From: Bacilli bacterium
GTDB lineage: Bacteria; Bacillota_I; Bacilli_A; RFN20; CAG-826
NCBI GenBank assembly: GCA_016298185.1
Contig: JAEDDA010000005.1
Coordinates: forward strand, 1 to 48,178
Length of the DNA: 48,178 nt
Direction of reading: 5' to 3'
Below the pieces are notes generated by a model. It ran no database searches. It worked only from the letters and a program-made list of their open reading frames with translations, and had not been told where the DNA came from. Positions 35,992 to 44,040 of the stretch are shown here, one piece after another. Each line of letters begins with the position of its first letter. The stretch's first letter is position 1. The position numbers and the translations under genes were made by a program.

Positions 35992-36906
35992 ATGCCAAAT
36001 CCAAACCTAAAAGAAAACAAATTTAAAAGAGCGGTATTAGTTCCATTCCGTGGTGTAGTAAAAGCTATCAGTAAAACCTGGTATGTTAAGTCACAATATA
36101 AATATATTACCCATCACAAATTGAACTTAAAAAGCCCAGTCAGATATACGGAAAAACTCCAATATCTTCGTTTGTTTGTGTATCCAAAAAATCCACTTGT
36201 CAGCCAATGCGCTGGAAGAGCGGGAGTTAGAGAATATGTGAACAAAAAAGGATTTGCAGATAAGCTTGTTCCAATTTATGGAATCTTTGATTCTTTTAAA
36301 GATATCGATTTCGATAAACTTCCTGATCAATTCGTTATGAAATGCACACACGCTTGTGCGTTCAATTACATATGCAAAAACAAAAAAGAAATTGATAAAA
36401 AAGCCCTCGAAAAGAAATTCAATAAATGGTTAAAAACCAATTATGGTAAGAAAACAGTAGAACTCCACTACGCACCAATTAAACCACAAATCATTATTGA
36501 AAAATATTTAGAAGAAAATGGTAAGTTACCAATAGAATACAAAATCCATGTTTTTAACGGAAAAGCCAGAAGCATGTATGTAGTCACTTCTCGTGGAATT
36601 GATATTAGGTATAACAACTATTACATCGACTGGACACCATTTGATGGCAGTCAATTTAATGGTTGGAAAAAGACTGATTATCCTTTAGAAAAACCAGAGC
36701 ACTGGAACGATATGGTTGAGATGGCGGAAATACTTGCCAAACCTTTCCCTTTTGTTCGAGTGGATCTATATAATATCAATGGTAAGATTTATTTTTCAGA
36801 GATGACTTTTACACCCGCAAAAGGCACTTTAATCTTAGATGATGATAGGTGCGATTTTGAAATGGGAGAATGGTTAGATATTAAAGAATTTATTAGTGCC
36901 AAGTAG
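35992..36906 (+). CDS. TupA-like ATP-grasp protein
   Basis: The 304-residue protein matches the TupA-like ATP-grasp family, whose namesake acts in teichuronopeptide synthesis. Visible blocks are RYTEKLQYLRLFVYPKNPLV near residue 43, QFVMKCTHACAFNYIC near 115, IIEKYLEENGKLPIEYKIHV near 168 and the C-terminal FPFVRVDLYNINGKIYFSEM with the metal-binding Asp/Glu. It probably joins an amino acid to a surface glycan or makes another amide/phosphate bond; the substrate is unknown. Its 3' end overlaps the convergent 36893 gene by 14 nt. Confidence 0.8.
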   Translation: MPNPNLKENKFKRAVLVPFRGVVKAISKTWYVKSQYKYITHHKLNLKSPVRYTEKLQYLRLFVYPKNPLVSQCAGRAGVREYVNKKGFADKLVPIYGIFDSFKDIDFDKLPDQFVMKCTHACAFNYICKNKKEIDKKALEKKFNKWLKTNYGKKTVELHYAPIKPQIIIEKYLEENGKLPIEYKIHVFNGKARSMYVVTSRGIDIRYNNYYIDWTPFDGSQFNGWKKTDYPLEKPEHWNDMVEMAEILAKPFPFVRVDLYNINGKIYFSEMTFTPAKGTLILDDDRCDFEMGEWLDIKEFISAK

Positions 36907-37774
36907 TATACGGGAAGCTAACTTCATATAGCATTACCGCATGGTGAACTTCTTCACTGCCTCCGCTGACATCGCAAGAGGTTTTTTCATACTCAAAGGT
37001 AAATCCGATTAACCTATCATATTTAAGATTTTCAAGATTGAAACCAAAGCATGTATAGGCGCTATATCTACCCGCGCTATTAAATGCATCACCAGAGTTC
37101 GTTGGAACATTTGTTACATTATATGTAACTGGTACATATGTATATCCTTTCTCATTTTTATAAATGAGAGAGATGATTAAGTGTAGATTGCTACTACCTT
37201 TAGCTAGGTCTTGTCTAGTTTCAGTAACCGCAGAACATTTGAAGTTCATCATCATATATGTTGCGTCACTACATTCTTTAGAGAACAATACGCCAAAGCC
37301 ATTACCTTTTCCTGGTTTAACCTGTACACGTGCATTTGCGTAGTAACCATTACAGAACATTTGACCATCAAATAATTTGCCAACCACTCCATATCTAAAT
37401 GAGTCATCATAGTTTGATAATTTGACTGCAGGGCCATATGGTTTTTTCTTTTCAGGATCATTCTCAGGTTCGTAAATATCATAGTAATAAACATATTCAT
37501 CACTATATATATCATTTGCATCAAAGTTTGTGTCGTTAACAGATGTAAAGACTTTGTCTTTTGTATCATCTAATTCATATGCTTCTACTTTTTGATTGAT
37601 CTTGTTATTATCCTTATAAGGATTGATAGAATCGTTCCAAACTGTGTAGTAGTTCTTAAAGAAATCACTAGAGGCATAAGGAATACCGTTATAGATTTCT
37701 TTTAGTCCATAACCACAAGATGTAAGTATTAAAGAAGGTGCGATTAATAAGAGTTTAAATTGAAATTTCTTCAT
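36893..37774 (-). CDS. Lipoprotein of unknown function
   Basis: Family not recognised. The 293-residue product starts with a lipoprotein signal (MKKFQFKLLLIAPSLILTSC, lipid Cys20). The mature part is hydrophilic and rich in Tyr, Asn and Asp, with many Thr/Val-rich beta-like stretches such as YTYVPVTYNVTNVPTNSGDA. It would be exposed outside the membrane. Its start lies inside the last 20 nt of the polymerase-like gene upstream, so the two are translationally coupled and probably act together. Confidence 0.65.
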   Translation of the reverse strand: MKKFQFKLLLIAPSLILTSCGYGLKEIYNGIPYASSDFFKNYYTVWNDSINPYKDNNKINQKVEAYELDDTKDKVFTSVNDTNFDANDIYSDEYVYYYDIYEPENDPEKKKPYGPAVKLSNYDDSFRYGVVGKLFDGQMFCNGYYANARVQVKPGKGNGFGVLFSKECSDATYMMMNFKCSAVTETRQDLAKGSSNLHLIISLIYKNEKGYTYVPVTYNVTNVPTNSGDAFNSAGRYSAYTCFGFNLENLKYDRLIGFTFEYEKTSCDVSGGSEEVHHAVMLYEVSFPYTTWH

Positions 37775-39224
37775 TGTTATCAGCCTCCTCTTCTGCCACT
37801 ATTTCTTCTTGTTTAACAACTTCTTCCACTGGTTTTTCATTTATCTGTAATGTGTGATTAAATGTATAACCTAAGAAGAAGACCATTAATAATACAGGTG
37901 CACATGTATAGAAAGGCAACATGGAATCAGAATTAATTAATGGATAGTTGTCATATAAAATCATCGAGATGACTAATAATCCTAAAACTAAACCTGTAAT
38001 TAAATATTTAACATAATCTTCATCAGTGCCTTTATTTAAATATTTAAATAATCTTCTAATACCAATCACTAAAGCGGCCAAGAAGAATACTGAGCCAAAT
38101 AAACCACTACTCATTAAATTATCAAATAGCCACATGTTAGAAAGAATTTGTGGAACGCCATTTGGATAATCTAAGAATGAGCCACCAACCGGACAACCGA
38201 ATAATTTAAAGGAAGTAAATAAATCTTGGAAGATTGTATTAATCGGTTTTACAAATCTATTTGTGTTAAATAATCTATTGAGTAATGAGTTGCTAGAAAT
38301 TATATTTCTAATGCTTCCTGTGAACCCCCAACTTGTTTGAGAGTTAATAAACATCACCATGATGACCAAAAGCATAATGACACCTAAGGTGATCATCGTG
38401 ACATTTAATATTGGACGAGAGGCTTTAAGCTTTCCGCCGATAACGATAATCGCAATTCCAAGAACTAAGATTAGGTCACTAATTAAAGTGATTTTAGACA
38501 TTGTGAATAATAAGGAGATAAACGCTAAGGAGGCGAGTCCTGCATAGATAAGGAATTCTCTCTTATTTTCCTTATATTTCATGAAGAATAATGGGATAAC
38601 TGCGGTTAATAAAATACTTGGATATAAAGACCAATATGTCAAAGAGACTTCCTTGAGTTGGAAACCATATAACATGTAAGCCATTTCACCAATTGGAACG
38701 ACAGATGGATGACCATTATAAAAGATGTAATAGTTACTATAAATAAGTGGGTAGAATGGAACATAATAAATCATTGTAATAAACAAGTTTATTAAAACAA
38801 ATAATCCTAAAGCACAATAAGTAACTAGTAAAGCATATTTAATCTTAAATTGTTTTAGATATGAAGATAAGAAACCAGATAAACCAATTCCTAATAATCC
38901 AAGTGGCACAAATATACTTTGGGCCATACCTATCGCACCGATGGAATAATAGTTAAATCCATTAAGCGCAGTTAATAATCCAAAGATTACTAATGGGAAT
39001 AGGAAAAACAAATAGGTGGTTAAACCATCTTTTTTAATTTGTCTATATGTCACCACTACTAATAAGGCAGCAAGGACTAAAGACAAGATTGCAAATAACA
39101 AAAAGGAGTGGCCTAAGTTAAAACCAATAAACGCAAGAACTTCTAATGAGAGAAATCCAAGAACGGTACCATAATCACGGAAATCGAACTTTCTAACGGT
39201 AGTTTTACTAACTTTTTGCTCCAT
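37755..39224 (-). CDS. O-antigen ligase/polymerase-like membrane protein
   Basis: The 489-residue protein has about 12 membrane spans, a large external loop near residues 150-200 and a short acidic cytoplasmic tail (EEIVAEEEADNNEEISI). This layout fits Wzy polymerases and O-antigen ligases, which have little sequence conservation, so the call rests on topology and on the polysaccharide genes elsewhere in the window. A perfect TATAAT (39234-39239) ends 9 nt before the ATG and no ribosome-binding site is present, suggesting a leaderless mRNA. Confidence 0.6.
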   Translation of the reverse strand: MEQKVSKTTVRKFDFRDYGTVLGFLSLEVLAFIGFNLGHSFLLFAILSLVLAALLVVVTYRQIKKDGLTTYLFFLFPLVIFGLLTALNGFNYYSIGAIGMAQSIFVPLGLLGIGLSGFLSSYLKQFKIKYALLVTYCALGLFVLINLFITMIYYVPFYPLIYSNYYIFYNGHPSVVPIGEMAYMLYGFQLKEVSLTYWSLYPSILLTAVIPLFFMKYKENKREFLIYAGLASLAFISLLFTMSKITLISDLILVLGIAIIVIGGKLKASRPILNVTMITLGVIMLLVIMVMFINSQTSWGFTGSIRNIISSNSLLNRLFNTNRFVKPINTIFQDLFTSFKLFGCPVGGSFLDYPNGVPQILSNMWLFDNLMSSGLFGSVFFLAALVIGIRRLFKYLNKGTDEDYVKYLITGLVLGLLVISMILYDNYPLINSDSMLPFYTCAPVLLMVFFLGYTFNHTLQINEKPVEEVVKQEEIVAEEEADNNEEISI

Positions 39225-39264
39225 ATGTATATCATTATAAATTATTTTTTATTATTAAAAAGGT

Positions 39265-39286
39265 ATAAAAAAAGCGGCTTAGCCGC
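39265..39286 (-). terminator. Terminator of the 48-residue acidic microprotein gene
   Basis: GCGGC and GCCGC pair around a 3-nt loop and a T7 run follows on the minus strand. It lies 20 nt beyond the microprotein stop and ahead of the polymerase-like gene. Confidence 0.85.
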
Positions 39287-39305
39287 GTTTTTAAAGAGGC
39301 ATGAA

Positions 39306-39452
39306 CTATTCTTCTGATTCGAAGTAGAAGTCATCTACATCGTTGTCCATGCTGAGGTATTCATCTGCAGATTGATAAGCTTCAAGGATTTCAAGTTCCT
39401 CGTTTGCGGTGAGTTCGTTGTTACGATCTCTTGGGCCTAAGAATTCATCCAT
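39306..39452 (-). CDS. Very acidic 48-residue microprotein
   Basis: The ORF starts with an excellent AGGAGGT 7-8 nt before the ATG and ends 20 nt before a strong terminator, so it has all the marks of a single-gene unit. The product begins MDEFLGPRDRNNELTANEEL and ends DDFYFESEE. It has 17 Asp/Glu against 2 Arg and no Lys. There is no signal peptide, membrane span or Cys. A DNA-mimic, anti-repressor or adaptor role is conceivable but unproven. Its leader carries a GGGAA/TTCCC hairpin (39484-39497). Confidence 0.65.
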   Translation of the reverse strand: MDEFLGPRDRNNELTANEELEILEAYQSADEYLSMDNDVDDFYFESEE

Positions 39453-39527
39453 TTTAAATACCTCCTAACTGATTGGAATTACTGGGAAATTATTCCCTGC
39501 TCATCTCTTGTCCATAAGCATATCACT

Positions 39528-39541
39528 TTGTATATATACAA
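39528..39541. promoter_or_regulatory. Perfect 14-nt palindrome upstream of the acidic microprotein
   Basis: TTGTATATATACAA is a perfect dyad about 75 nt before the microprotein ATG. It contains a possible minus-strand -10 box (TATATA) with TTATTA 17 nt upstream. TTGTATATA recurs at 39680-39688, over the -10 of the XRE gene, suggesting a shared regulator. Confidence 0.4.
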
Positions 39542-39615
39542 GAAAGCAATTTTTGTAATAATTTTGACAGTGACAAATTTCCACTTATTTTTGTCGATAA
39601 AATCATATTTGGGGT

Positions 39616-39643
39616 TTGACATCCCTTATGAATAAGGGCATCA
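39616..39643 (+). promoter_or_regulatory. Promoter-like element with embedded inverted repeat
   Basis: TTGACA at 39616-39621 is followed by a perfect inverted repeat, CCCTTAT-GA-ATAAGGG (39623-39638), in the position of a promoter spacer, then CATCAT. It lies about 60-80 nt before the XRE gene and could be an operator. The -10 match is poor. Confidence 0.35.
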
Positions 39644-39698
39644 TTAAATAAATTAGTTTGATGAAAATCACTACCAATTTGTATATATTATTATTGCC

Positions 39699-40316
39699 AT
39701 GGAAGAAAAGAAGAGTTTAGAACAAATTATCGCAGATAACTTGGTGTATTACCGCAAGGCCTCTGGATTAACACAATTAGAAGTTGCAGAGAAATTTAAT
39801 TATTCCGACAAATCCATTTCTAAATGGGAACGCGCGGAAGGTATGCCTGATATTTTGGTGCTTAAAGCGCTGGCGGATTTTTATGATATACGCGTAGATG
39901 ATTTCTTTAAAGAAGAGAAAGCCAAGATCAAAATGACTAGAAAAAGTAAACGCTGGTTCATCTTTGGGCTCAGTGAAACTTTAGTCTGGTTAGTGTTTGG
40001 TGTCTTCTTTACAGTGTTTTCTATCTTCTTAAGCGGCGTTTTTGCCTGGTGGCTACTATTTGTTTATGCCGCAGCCGCTTCAGCCATTCTCGCGGTTGTT
40101 TGGGCGGGTATTTACCATAAGCGCTTATATCAACTGATTGCGACAAGCTGTATTGTATGGTTCACTATTGCTTCTGTCTATCTCACCGCATTAATGGTGA
40201 CATTACCAAATCCAAATCAAAACATTTGGTTATTATTCTTAATTGGTGTACCGCTTGAGATCCTTGCAATTCTCTGGTACTTCCTAAGGAAGAACTTAAA
40301 GAAAAGAGTAAATTAA
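39699..40316 (+). CDS. XRE-family regulator with membrane domain
   Basis: The 205-residue protein has an N-terminal helix-turn-helix (about residues 8-65: NLVYYRKASGLTQLEVAEKF, then SDKSISKWERAEGMPDI). A C-terminal membrane part of about four spans follows (from residue 86). This architecture is common in one-component regulators tethered to the membrane. TATATT ends 9 nt before the ATG, no ribosome-binding site is seen, and the mRNA may be leaderless. The divergent acidic microprotein is the obvious candidate target, together with autoregulation; both are inference. Confidence 0.85.
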   Translation: MEEKKSLEQIIADNLVYYRKASGLTQLEVAEKFNYSDKSISKWERAEGMPDILVLKALADFYDIRVDDFFKEEKAKIKMTRKSKRWFIFGLSETLVWLVFGVFFTVFSIFLSGVFAWWLLFVYAAAASAILAVVWAGIYHKRLYQLIATSCIVWFTIASVYLTALMVTLPNPNQNIWLLFLIGVPLEILAILWYFLRKNLKKRVN

Positions 40317-40343
40317 AAGATTGGTTATCCGCCAATCTTTTTT
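40316..40343. terminator. Bidirectional terminator between the XRE gene and the acylation operon
   Basis: A 9-bp stem (AAAGATTGG / CCAATCTTT) with a 7-nt loop overlaps the end of the XRE stop codon and is followed by T's on the plus strand. On the minus strand it lies about 20 nt after the DegV stop, so it can end both transcripts. Confidence 0.8.
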
Positions 40344-40359
40344 AATGCTTAATTTATAA

Positions 40360-41211
40360 TTAATCTTCTTTTAATCCGTCGTTGATATATAAGATACCTA
40401 GAGTCTTTGGGCCACAGTGAGATGTGATTGTGGCTTGTGCGTATGTATCGTAGATCTTTTTAAAGCCACGTTGTTTTAATGCATCATAAGCAATCTTTCT
40501 CATTTCATCTGTCGCATATGAGTGAGTAACGAACGCGATAGATAAATCAGGATTATTAAATTCTTCTAAAGTATCTTTACAGTATTTTTCAACACAGGCT
40601 TCATTACGACCGTGGTATTTATTTTTTGGAAGCATCTTACCATCTTGAACGATAATTTGTGGTTTGATTCTAAATAATGCTGCGGCAAATCTAGCAACAC
40701 CAGAACAACGGCCACCTTTATGTAAGTAATTCAAAGAATTGATAACAAATGAGGCTTGAACATGTGGCACTCTTGCTTCAACCTTTTTTACGATTTCTTC
40801 TGGTTTTAAACCTTTATCGGCTAATTTACGAGCGTAGATTGCTAATAAAGCAATACCTGTGGATAAGGATAAGGAATCGATAATATAAACATTCTTCATG
40901 ATAGAAGCAACTTTCTTCGCATTTTCGCAAGCAGAAGAAATGCCTGATGATAATGAAATATGAATAACCGCATCATGAGTTCTTAATAATTTGGAGAAAT
41001 ATTTGTCATATTGATATTCATTAACCGCTGCGGTCTTTGGTAAGATTCCAGTCTTTTCCACGTAATCAAAGATTTCAGGTGGAGTGATGTCACCATCAAA
41101 TCCACTCTTATCACCCAAGATAACAGTGAAGGGAATAATATCTATATCAAATTCTTTTTGTAATTCTTTTGGGATATCAAGTGTAGATTCAGTAGATATA
41201 GCAATCTTCAT
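40360..41211 (-). CDS. DegV-family fatty-acid-binding protein
   Basis: DegV proteins (FakB is the studied member) hold a fatty acid whose carboxyl group is phosphorylated by a FakA kinase. The 283-residue protein has the start KIAISTESTLDIPKEL, the head-group-binding HISLSSGISSACENA near residue 82, the SLNYLHKGGRCSG block and the RGFKKIYDTYAQATITSHCGPKTLG end, whose His-Cys-Gly lies at the fatty-acid head group. It is the last gene of the acylation operon; AGGAGGT precedes it. No FakA gene is in the window. Confidence 0.88.
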   Translation of the reverse strand: MKIAISTESTLDIPKELQKEFDIDIIPFTVILGDKSGFDGDITPPEIFDYVEKTGILPKTAAVNEYQYDKYFSKLLRTHDAVIHISLSSGISSACENAKKVASIMKNVYIIDSLSLSTGIALLAIYARKLADKGLKPEEIVKKVEARVPHVQASFVINSLNYLHKGGRCSGVARFAAALFRIKPQIIVQDGKMLPKNKYHGRNEACVEKYCKDTLEEFNNPDLSIAFVTHSYATDEMRKIAYDALKQRGFKKIYDTYAQATITSHCGPKTLGILYINDGLKED

Positions 41212-41252
41212 AAACTACCTCCTTTTAGGATGCTTAAAGTATAAATCTTTAT

Positions 41253-42236
41253 TTATTTTAATGTCAAAAAATCTTTAATCGCCTGATCGTATTTTTCAGT
41301 GGCGTTATTTCTAATATGGCTATGAGTGCCTTCGCTAAACCAAACGATTTGTTTTTTTGCACTTGGGCAGTTATTAAACATCTTTTCAGCGTTTTCCGGT
41401 ACAGAATATTTATCATTCTTAGAATGAATAAATAAAACAGGAAGTTCTAATGTGGATAAACATTTTTCAGGGTTACTTTCCATAGCGGAAACACCAGTAT
41501 AGATTCTAAACCACATCCAAATTAAATGAAAAACCGGAAAGATCTTATGTCCTAAATCGACATAATGTCTTCTATAAGATTCTTTAAAGTTTGTGAACGC
41601 ACCATCGATGGTGATACGTTCCACTAAGCCAGGGTTATCTTTATTAGTTATGGCTAATAAACCTGCTGCACCACCAACACAGACACAGTGTAAGGCGAAG
41701 CTTTCTTGGTTGAATTCTTTAGCAATATATTTCATCCACGCTAAGACATCAGTGCTTTCTTTAATACCAACTGTAGATAATTTACCTTCACTTAATCCAT
41801 GGCTTCTTGGGTCGATGAATAATAAGTTATAGCCGCTTTCTTTATATGGTTTTGCGTAGAAGTAACTATATATTAAGCATTCGCATCTACCAGCGAGGAA
41901 TAGAGCGGTCTTTTTACTTCCAAAGTCATAAAACTCACCATATAGTTTTAAGCCATCATTTTCGATTTGGACATCATGTTTTTGCTTTGCAAACTGTGCC
42001 ATATAGGCCAAACCATCATCCCACATTTTCACTTGTTCAGGATTATTAGGTGCTGAGCACACTCTTCCCCATCCACCAGCGTGTTTCTTACTTAATGTAT
42101 GTAAATAGACTCTTCTTGCAGTTTCAAAAATAATCCACAAACCAAAAAGAAGGGAAACACCAACAAATATGGAAACACCAATGATGAGCCAAAAAGCCCA
42201 TGTAGGGAGAGAAGTTAATATCATATATGGCCTCAA
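41253..42236 (-). CDS. Membrane-anchored alpha/beta hydrolase with predicted Cys nucleophile
   Basis: The 327-residue protein has an N-terminal membrane helix (about residues 13-37) and an alpha/beta-hydrolase fold. FIDPRSHGLSEG near residue 140 matches the family, as do the acid in FIHSKNDKYSVP (Asp275) and the His in SEGTHSHIRN (His305). The nucleophile elbow reads LHCVCVGGAAG, so the usual Gly-x-Ser-x-Gly is Cys184-Val-Cys186-Val-Gly188. A Cys nucleophile would suit thioester or acyl-transfer chemistry. It lies between two DegV genes; GAGG precedes the ATG. Confidence 0.78.
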   Translation of the reverse strand: MRPYMILTSLPTWAFWLIIGVSIFVGVSLLFGLWIIFETARRVYLHTLSKKHAGGWGRVCSAPNNPEQVKMWDDGLAYMAQFAKQKHDVQIENDGLKLYGEFYDFGSKKTALFLAGRCECLIYSYFYAKPYKESGYNLLFIDPRSHGLSEGKLSTVGIKESTDVLAWMKYIAKEFNQESFALHCVCVGGAAGLLAITNKDNPGLVERITIDGAFTNFKESYRRHYVDLGHKIFPVFHLIWMWFRIYTGVSAMESNPEKCLSTLELPVLFIHSKNDKYSVPENAEKMFNNCPSAKKQIVWFSEGTHSHIRNNATEKYDQAIKDFLTLK

Positions 42237-42247
42237 TAAATATTTAA

Positions 42248-43186
42248 TTATTTTTTAGCGAGAATAGACGCTAATAATTTTCTTTCTTCTTCGCAGTCTT
42301 TGGAAACTGGTTTATCAGAGAAGAAGAATAACGCCGCTAAGCCTGGACCAACATTAACACCATTAGATTGACCCATACGGCTTTTTAAGACTGTGGCTTT
42401 TGGAGCAACTGTTTGAGCGATTTCAATGAATTTATCACATTGTTGTTCTCTAACAGAGTGGACACAAACCATGAGTTGTGGTTCTTCTTTTGTTAATAAT
42501 GCTTTAAGCATTTCTTCAACAATCTTATAGGAAGCTTTATAACCACGTGCATTACCTAAAACTGCTGGCATACCGGTTTCGTTAGAGAAATCAGCCATTG
42601 GTTTAACGCCCGCCATGGTGCCGAAGAAGGCTTTGGCTTTACTAATACGTCCACTTCTTTGAAGGAAGAATAAGTTATCAATAATACCAACTTGGTGTAG
42701 GCATTTTTTCTTTTCTTCTAAGAATTTGAAGTTTTCTTCTGCGGACATGCCTTTTTCACGATTCATAGAGGCTAAGACGCAGAGGATGGAAATACCACCA
42801 CTATAACGTTTGGAGTCAACAACATATAAATGTCTTTCTGGATATTTTTCTTCCATTTCACGTTTGGTGAGTAAGAAGGAGTTGTATGTACCAGACATAC
42901 CACTTGATAATGTAACGGCGATGATGTCTTTACCTTCTCTGAAGTATTCTTCCACTCTTTGACCGATTAAGTATTGATTTGGCAAACCCGTTTTGAAGTT
43001 TTCTTTCTTATCTAAGCGACGATAGAATTCTTCAAATGTCATTTCTTCCCAGTCAATATCAGCTTGGTGATCTGTACCATCAGGATAGAGAATGGAACCA
43101 GGAACTGGCTTTTCGATGTTGTACTGTTTTCTTTGCTCTGCGGATAAGTCCATACAGGAGTCCGCTAAAATAACATAATCACTCAT
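42248..43186 (-). CDS. DegV-family fatty-acid-binding protein (second copy)
   Basis: This 312-residue paralogue has YVILADSCMDLSAEQ, AVTLSSGMSGTYNSFLL near residue 93, the DNLFFLQRSGRISKAKAF block and a C-terminal NGVNVGPGLAALFFF in place of the His-Cys-Gly segment of the 40360 copy. Different copies usually prefer different acyl chains. It follows the phosphopantetheinyl transferase by 27 nt, with GGAGG before the ATG. Confidence 0.88.
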   Translation of the reverse strand: MSDYVILADSCMDLSAEQRKQYNIEKPVPGSILYPDGTDHQADIDWEEMTFEEFYRRLDKKENFKTGLPNQYLIGQRVEEYFREGKDIIAVTLSSGMSGTYNSFLLTKREMEEKYPERHLYVVDSKRYSGGISILCVLASMNREKGMSAEENFKFLEEKKKCLHQVGIIDNLFFLQRSGRISKAKAFFGTMAGVKPMADFSNETGMPAVLGNARGYKASYKIVEEMLKALLTKEEPQLMVCVHSVREQQCDKFIEIAQTVAPKATVLKSRMGQSNGVNVGPGLAALFFFSDKPVSKDCEEERKLLASILAKK

Positions 43187-43213
43187 AATTCTTTTAATTC
43201 CTCCAGAGCAATA

Positions 43214-43789
43214 TTATTTAAAGTAAACTTTAATGTTATTTAAACTATCACCCACTAATGAGTAAACATATCTTTCTGCGCCGATATTTAAGTAATCGGT
43301 CTTCACATTAGTGATTTTTGTGGTGTCGATCTTTTGAGGATCAAATCTACTTTCATTCGCGTATTTAAACGCCGCTTCTTTAATGGTCCATAGTGTGAAA
43401 AAGTCGGTTTCACTTTCACATTTCTCATCACCACATATGGTTTTATCAACGAGTTTCATTGGATGCCTTTTTGTGTCCATATATTCTAAATCCACTCCAA
43501 CATAGGAATCGCTAATCGCGACACAGACTATACCATGACTATGGGACAAGGAAAATTGGCATTTATCACATACCCATTTACCATTTTCAAGTTTTTTAAA
43601 TTCCACTTCTCTAATATCAACACCTAAAGAGTGTTTTAAGGCGATTTCAAGAAGCTTCCAAATGAAAAATTTTTCTTGCTTAACTTTGAAGTTAGAACAA
43701 GATTCGATTTCCTTTTGACGGATATCGCAAATATAGCCATCACAAACAAAAGGAATATGGGCAAAGTAGATGTGAGTTAACTTATCCAT
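43214..43789 (-). CDS. 4'-phosphopantetheinyl transferase (Sfp type)
   Basis: This enzyme attaches the phosphopantetheine arm of CoA to an acyl carrier protein. The 191-residue protein has the two diagnostic blocks: the metal-binding VGVDLEYM near residue 99 and FTLWTIKEAAFKYANES near 131, with the catalytic Trp-Lys-Glu-Ala. Its ATG overlaps the stop of the acyl carrier protein gene, so that protein is almost surely its substrate. AcpS is the usual primary-metabolism enzyme, so an Sfp-type gene here points to a dedicated carrier system. Confidence 0.88.
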   Translation of the reverse strand: MDKLTHIYFAHIPFVCDGYICDIRQKEIESCSNFKVKQEKFFIWKLLEIALKHSLGVDIREVEFKKLENGKWVCDKCQFSLSHSHGIVCVAISDSYVGVDLEYMDTKRHPMKLVDKTICGDEKCESETDFFTLWTIKEAAFKYANESRFDPQKIDTTKITNVKTDYLNIGAERYVYSLVGDSLNNIKVYFK

Positions 43790-44040
43790 TATTTTTGATT
43801 TGCCTCGATATAATCGATGACATCTTTGACGGTATTAAAGTCATCAAATGAGGCATCATTGAATTCTAAACTAAATGTATTTTCTATAGAAATAGCTAAA
43901 TATAAGACACCGATAGAAGTTAAACCTAAGTCCCCTCTTAAGTCGCTTTCTTCATTACAAGTATCAAGTACTTCAGAAGTACTTGTATTTGCGAGTTTAA
44001 TAAGTTCTTTTAATTGTTTGAATATCTCTGCTCGACTCAT
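43789..44040 (-). CDS. Acyl carrier protein
   Basis: The 83-residue acidic protein has the carrier fold. LRGDLGLTSIGVLYLAISIE carries the phosphopantetheine Ser in TSI (usual motif DSL) near residue 37, and TVKDVIDYIEAN follows at the C-terminus. The Asp-Ser-Leu to Thr-Ser-Ile change sets it apart from the housekeeping fatty-acid ACP. Its start overlaps the acyl-ACP synthetase stop (ATGA) and its end overlaps the transferase start, so three genes are tightly coupled. Confidence 0.88.
   Translation of the reverse strand: MSRAEIFKQLKELIKLANTSTSEVLDTCNEESDLRGDLGLTSIGVLYLAISIENTFSLEFNDASFDDFNTVKDVIDYIEANQK

Noticed and set aside
35925..36020. N-terminal extension of the 35556 membrane protein
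   Set aside because: It would overlap the divergent TupA-like gene and adds no recognisable conserved sequence.
44037..44040. Possible Mycoplasma-type code with TGA as Trp
   Set aside because: TGA ends the AMP-ligase exactly at an ATGA overlap and also ends the 53-residue ORF and the 47422 gene. Trp residues in the conserved proteins are coded by TGG.
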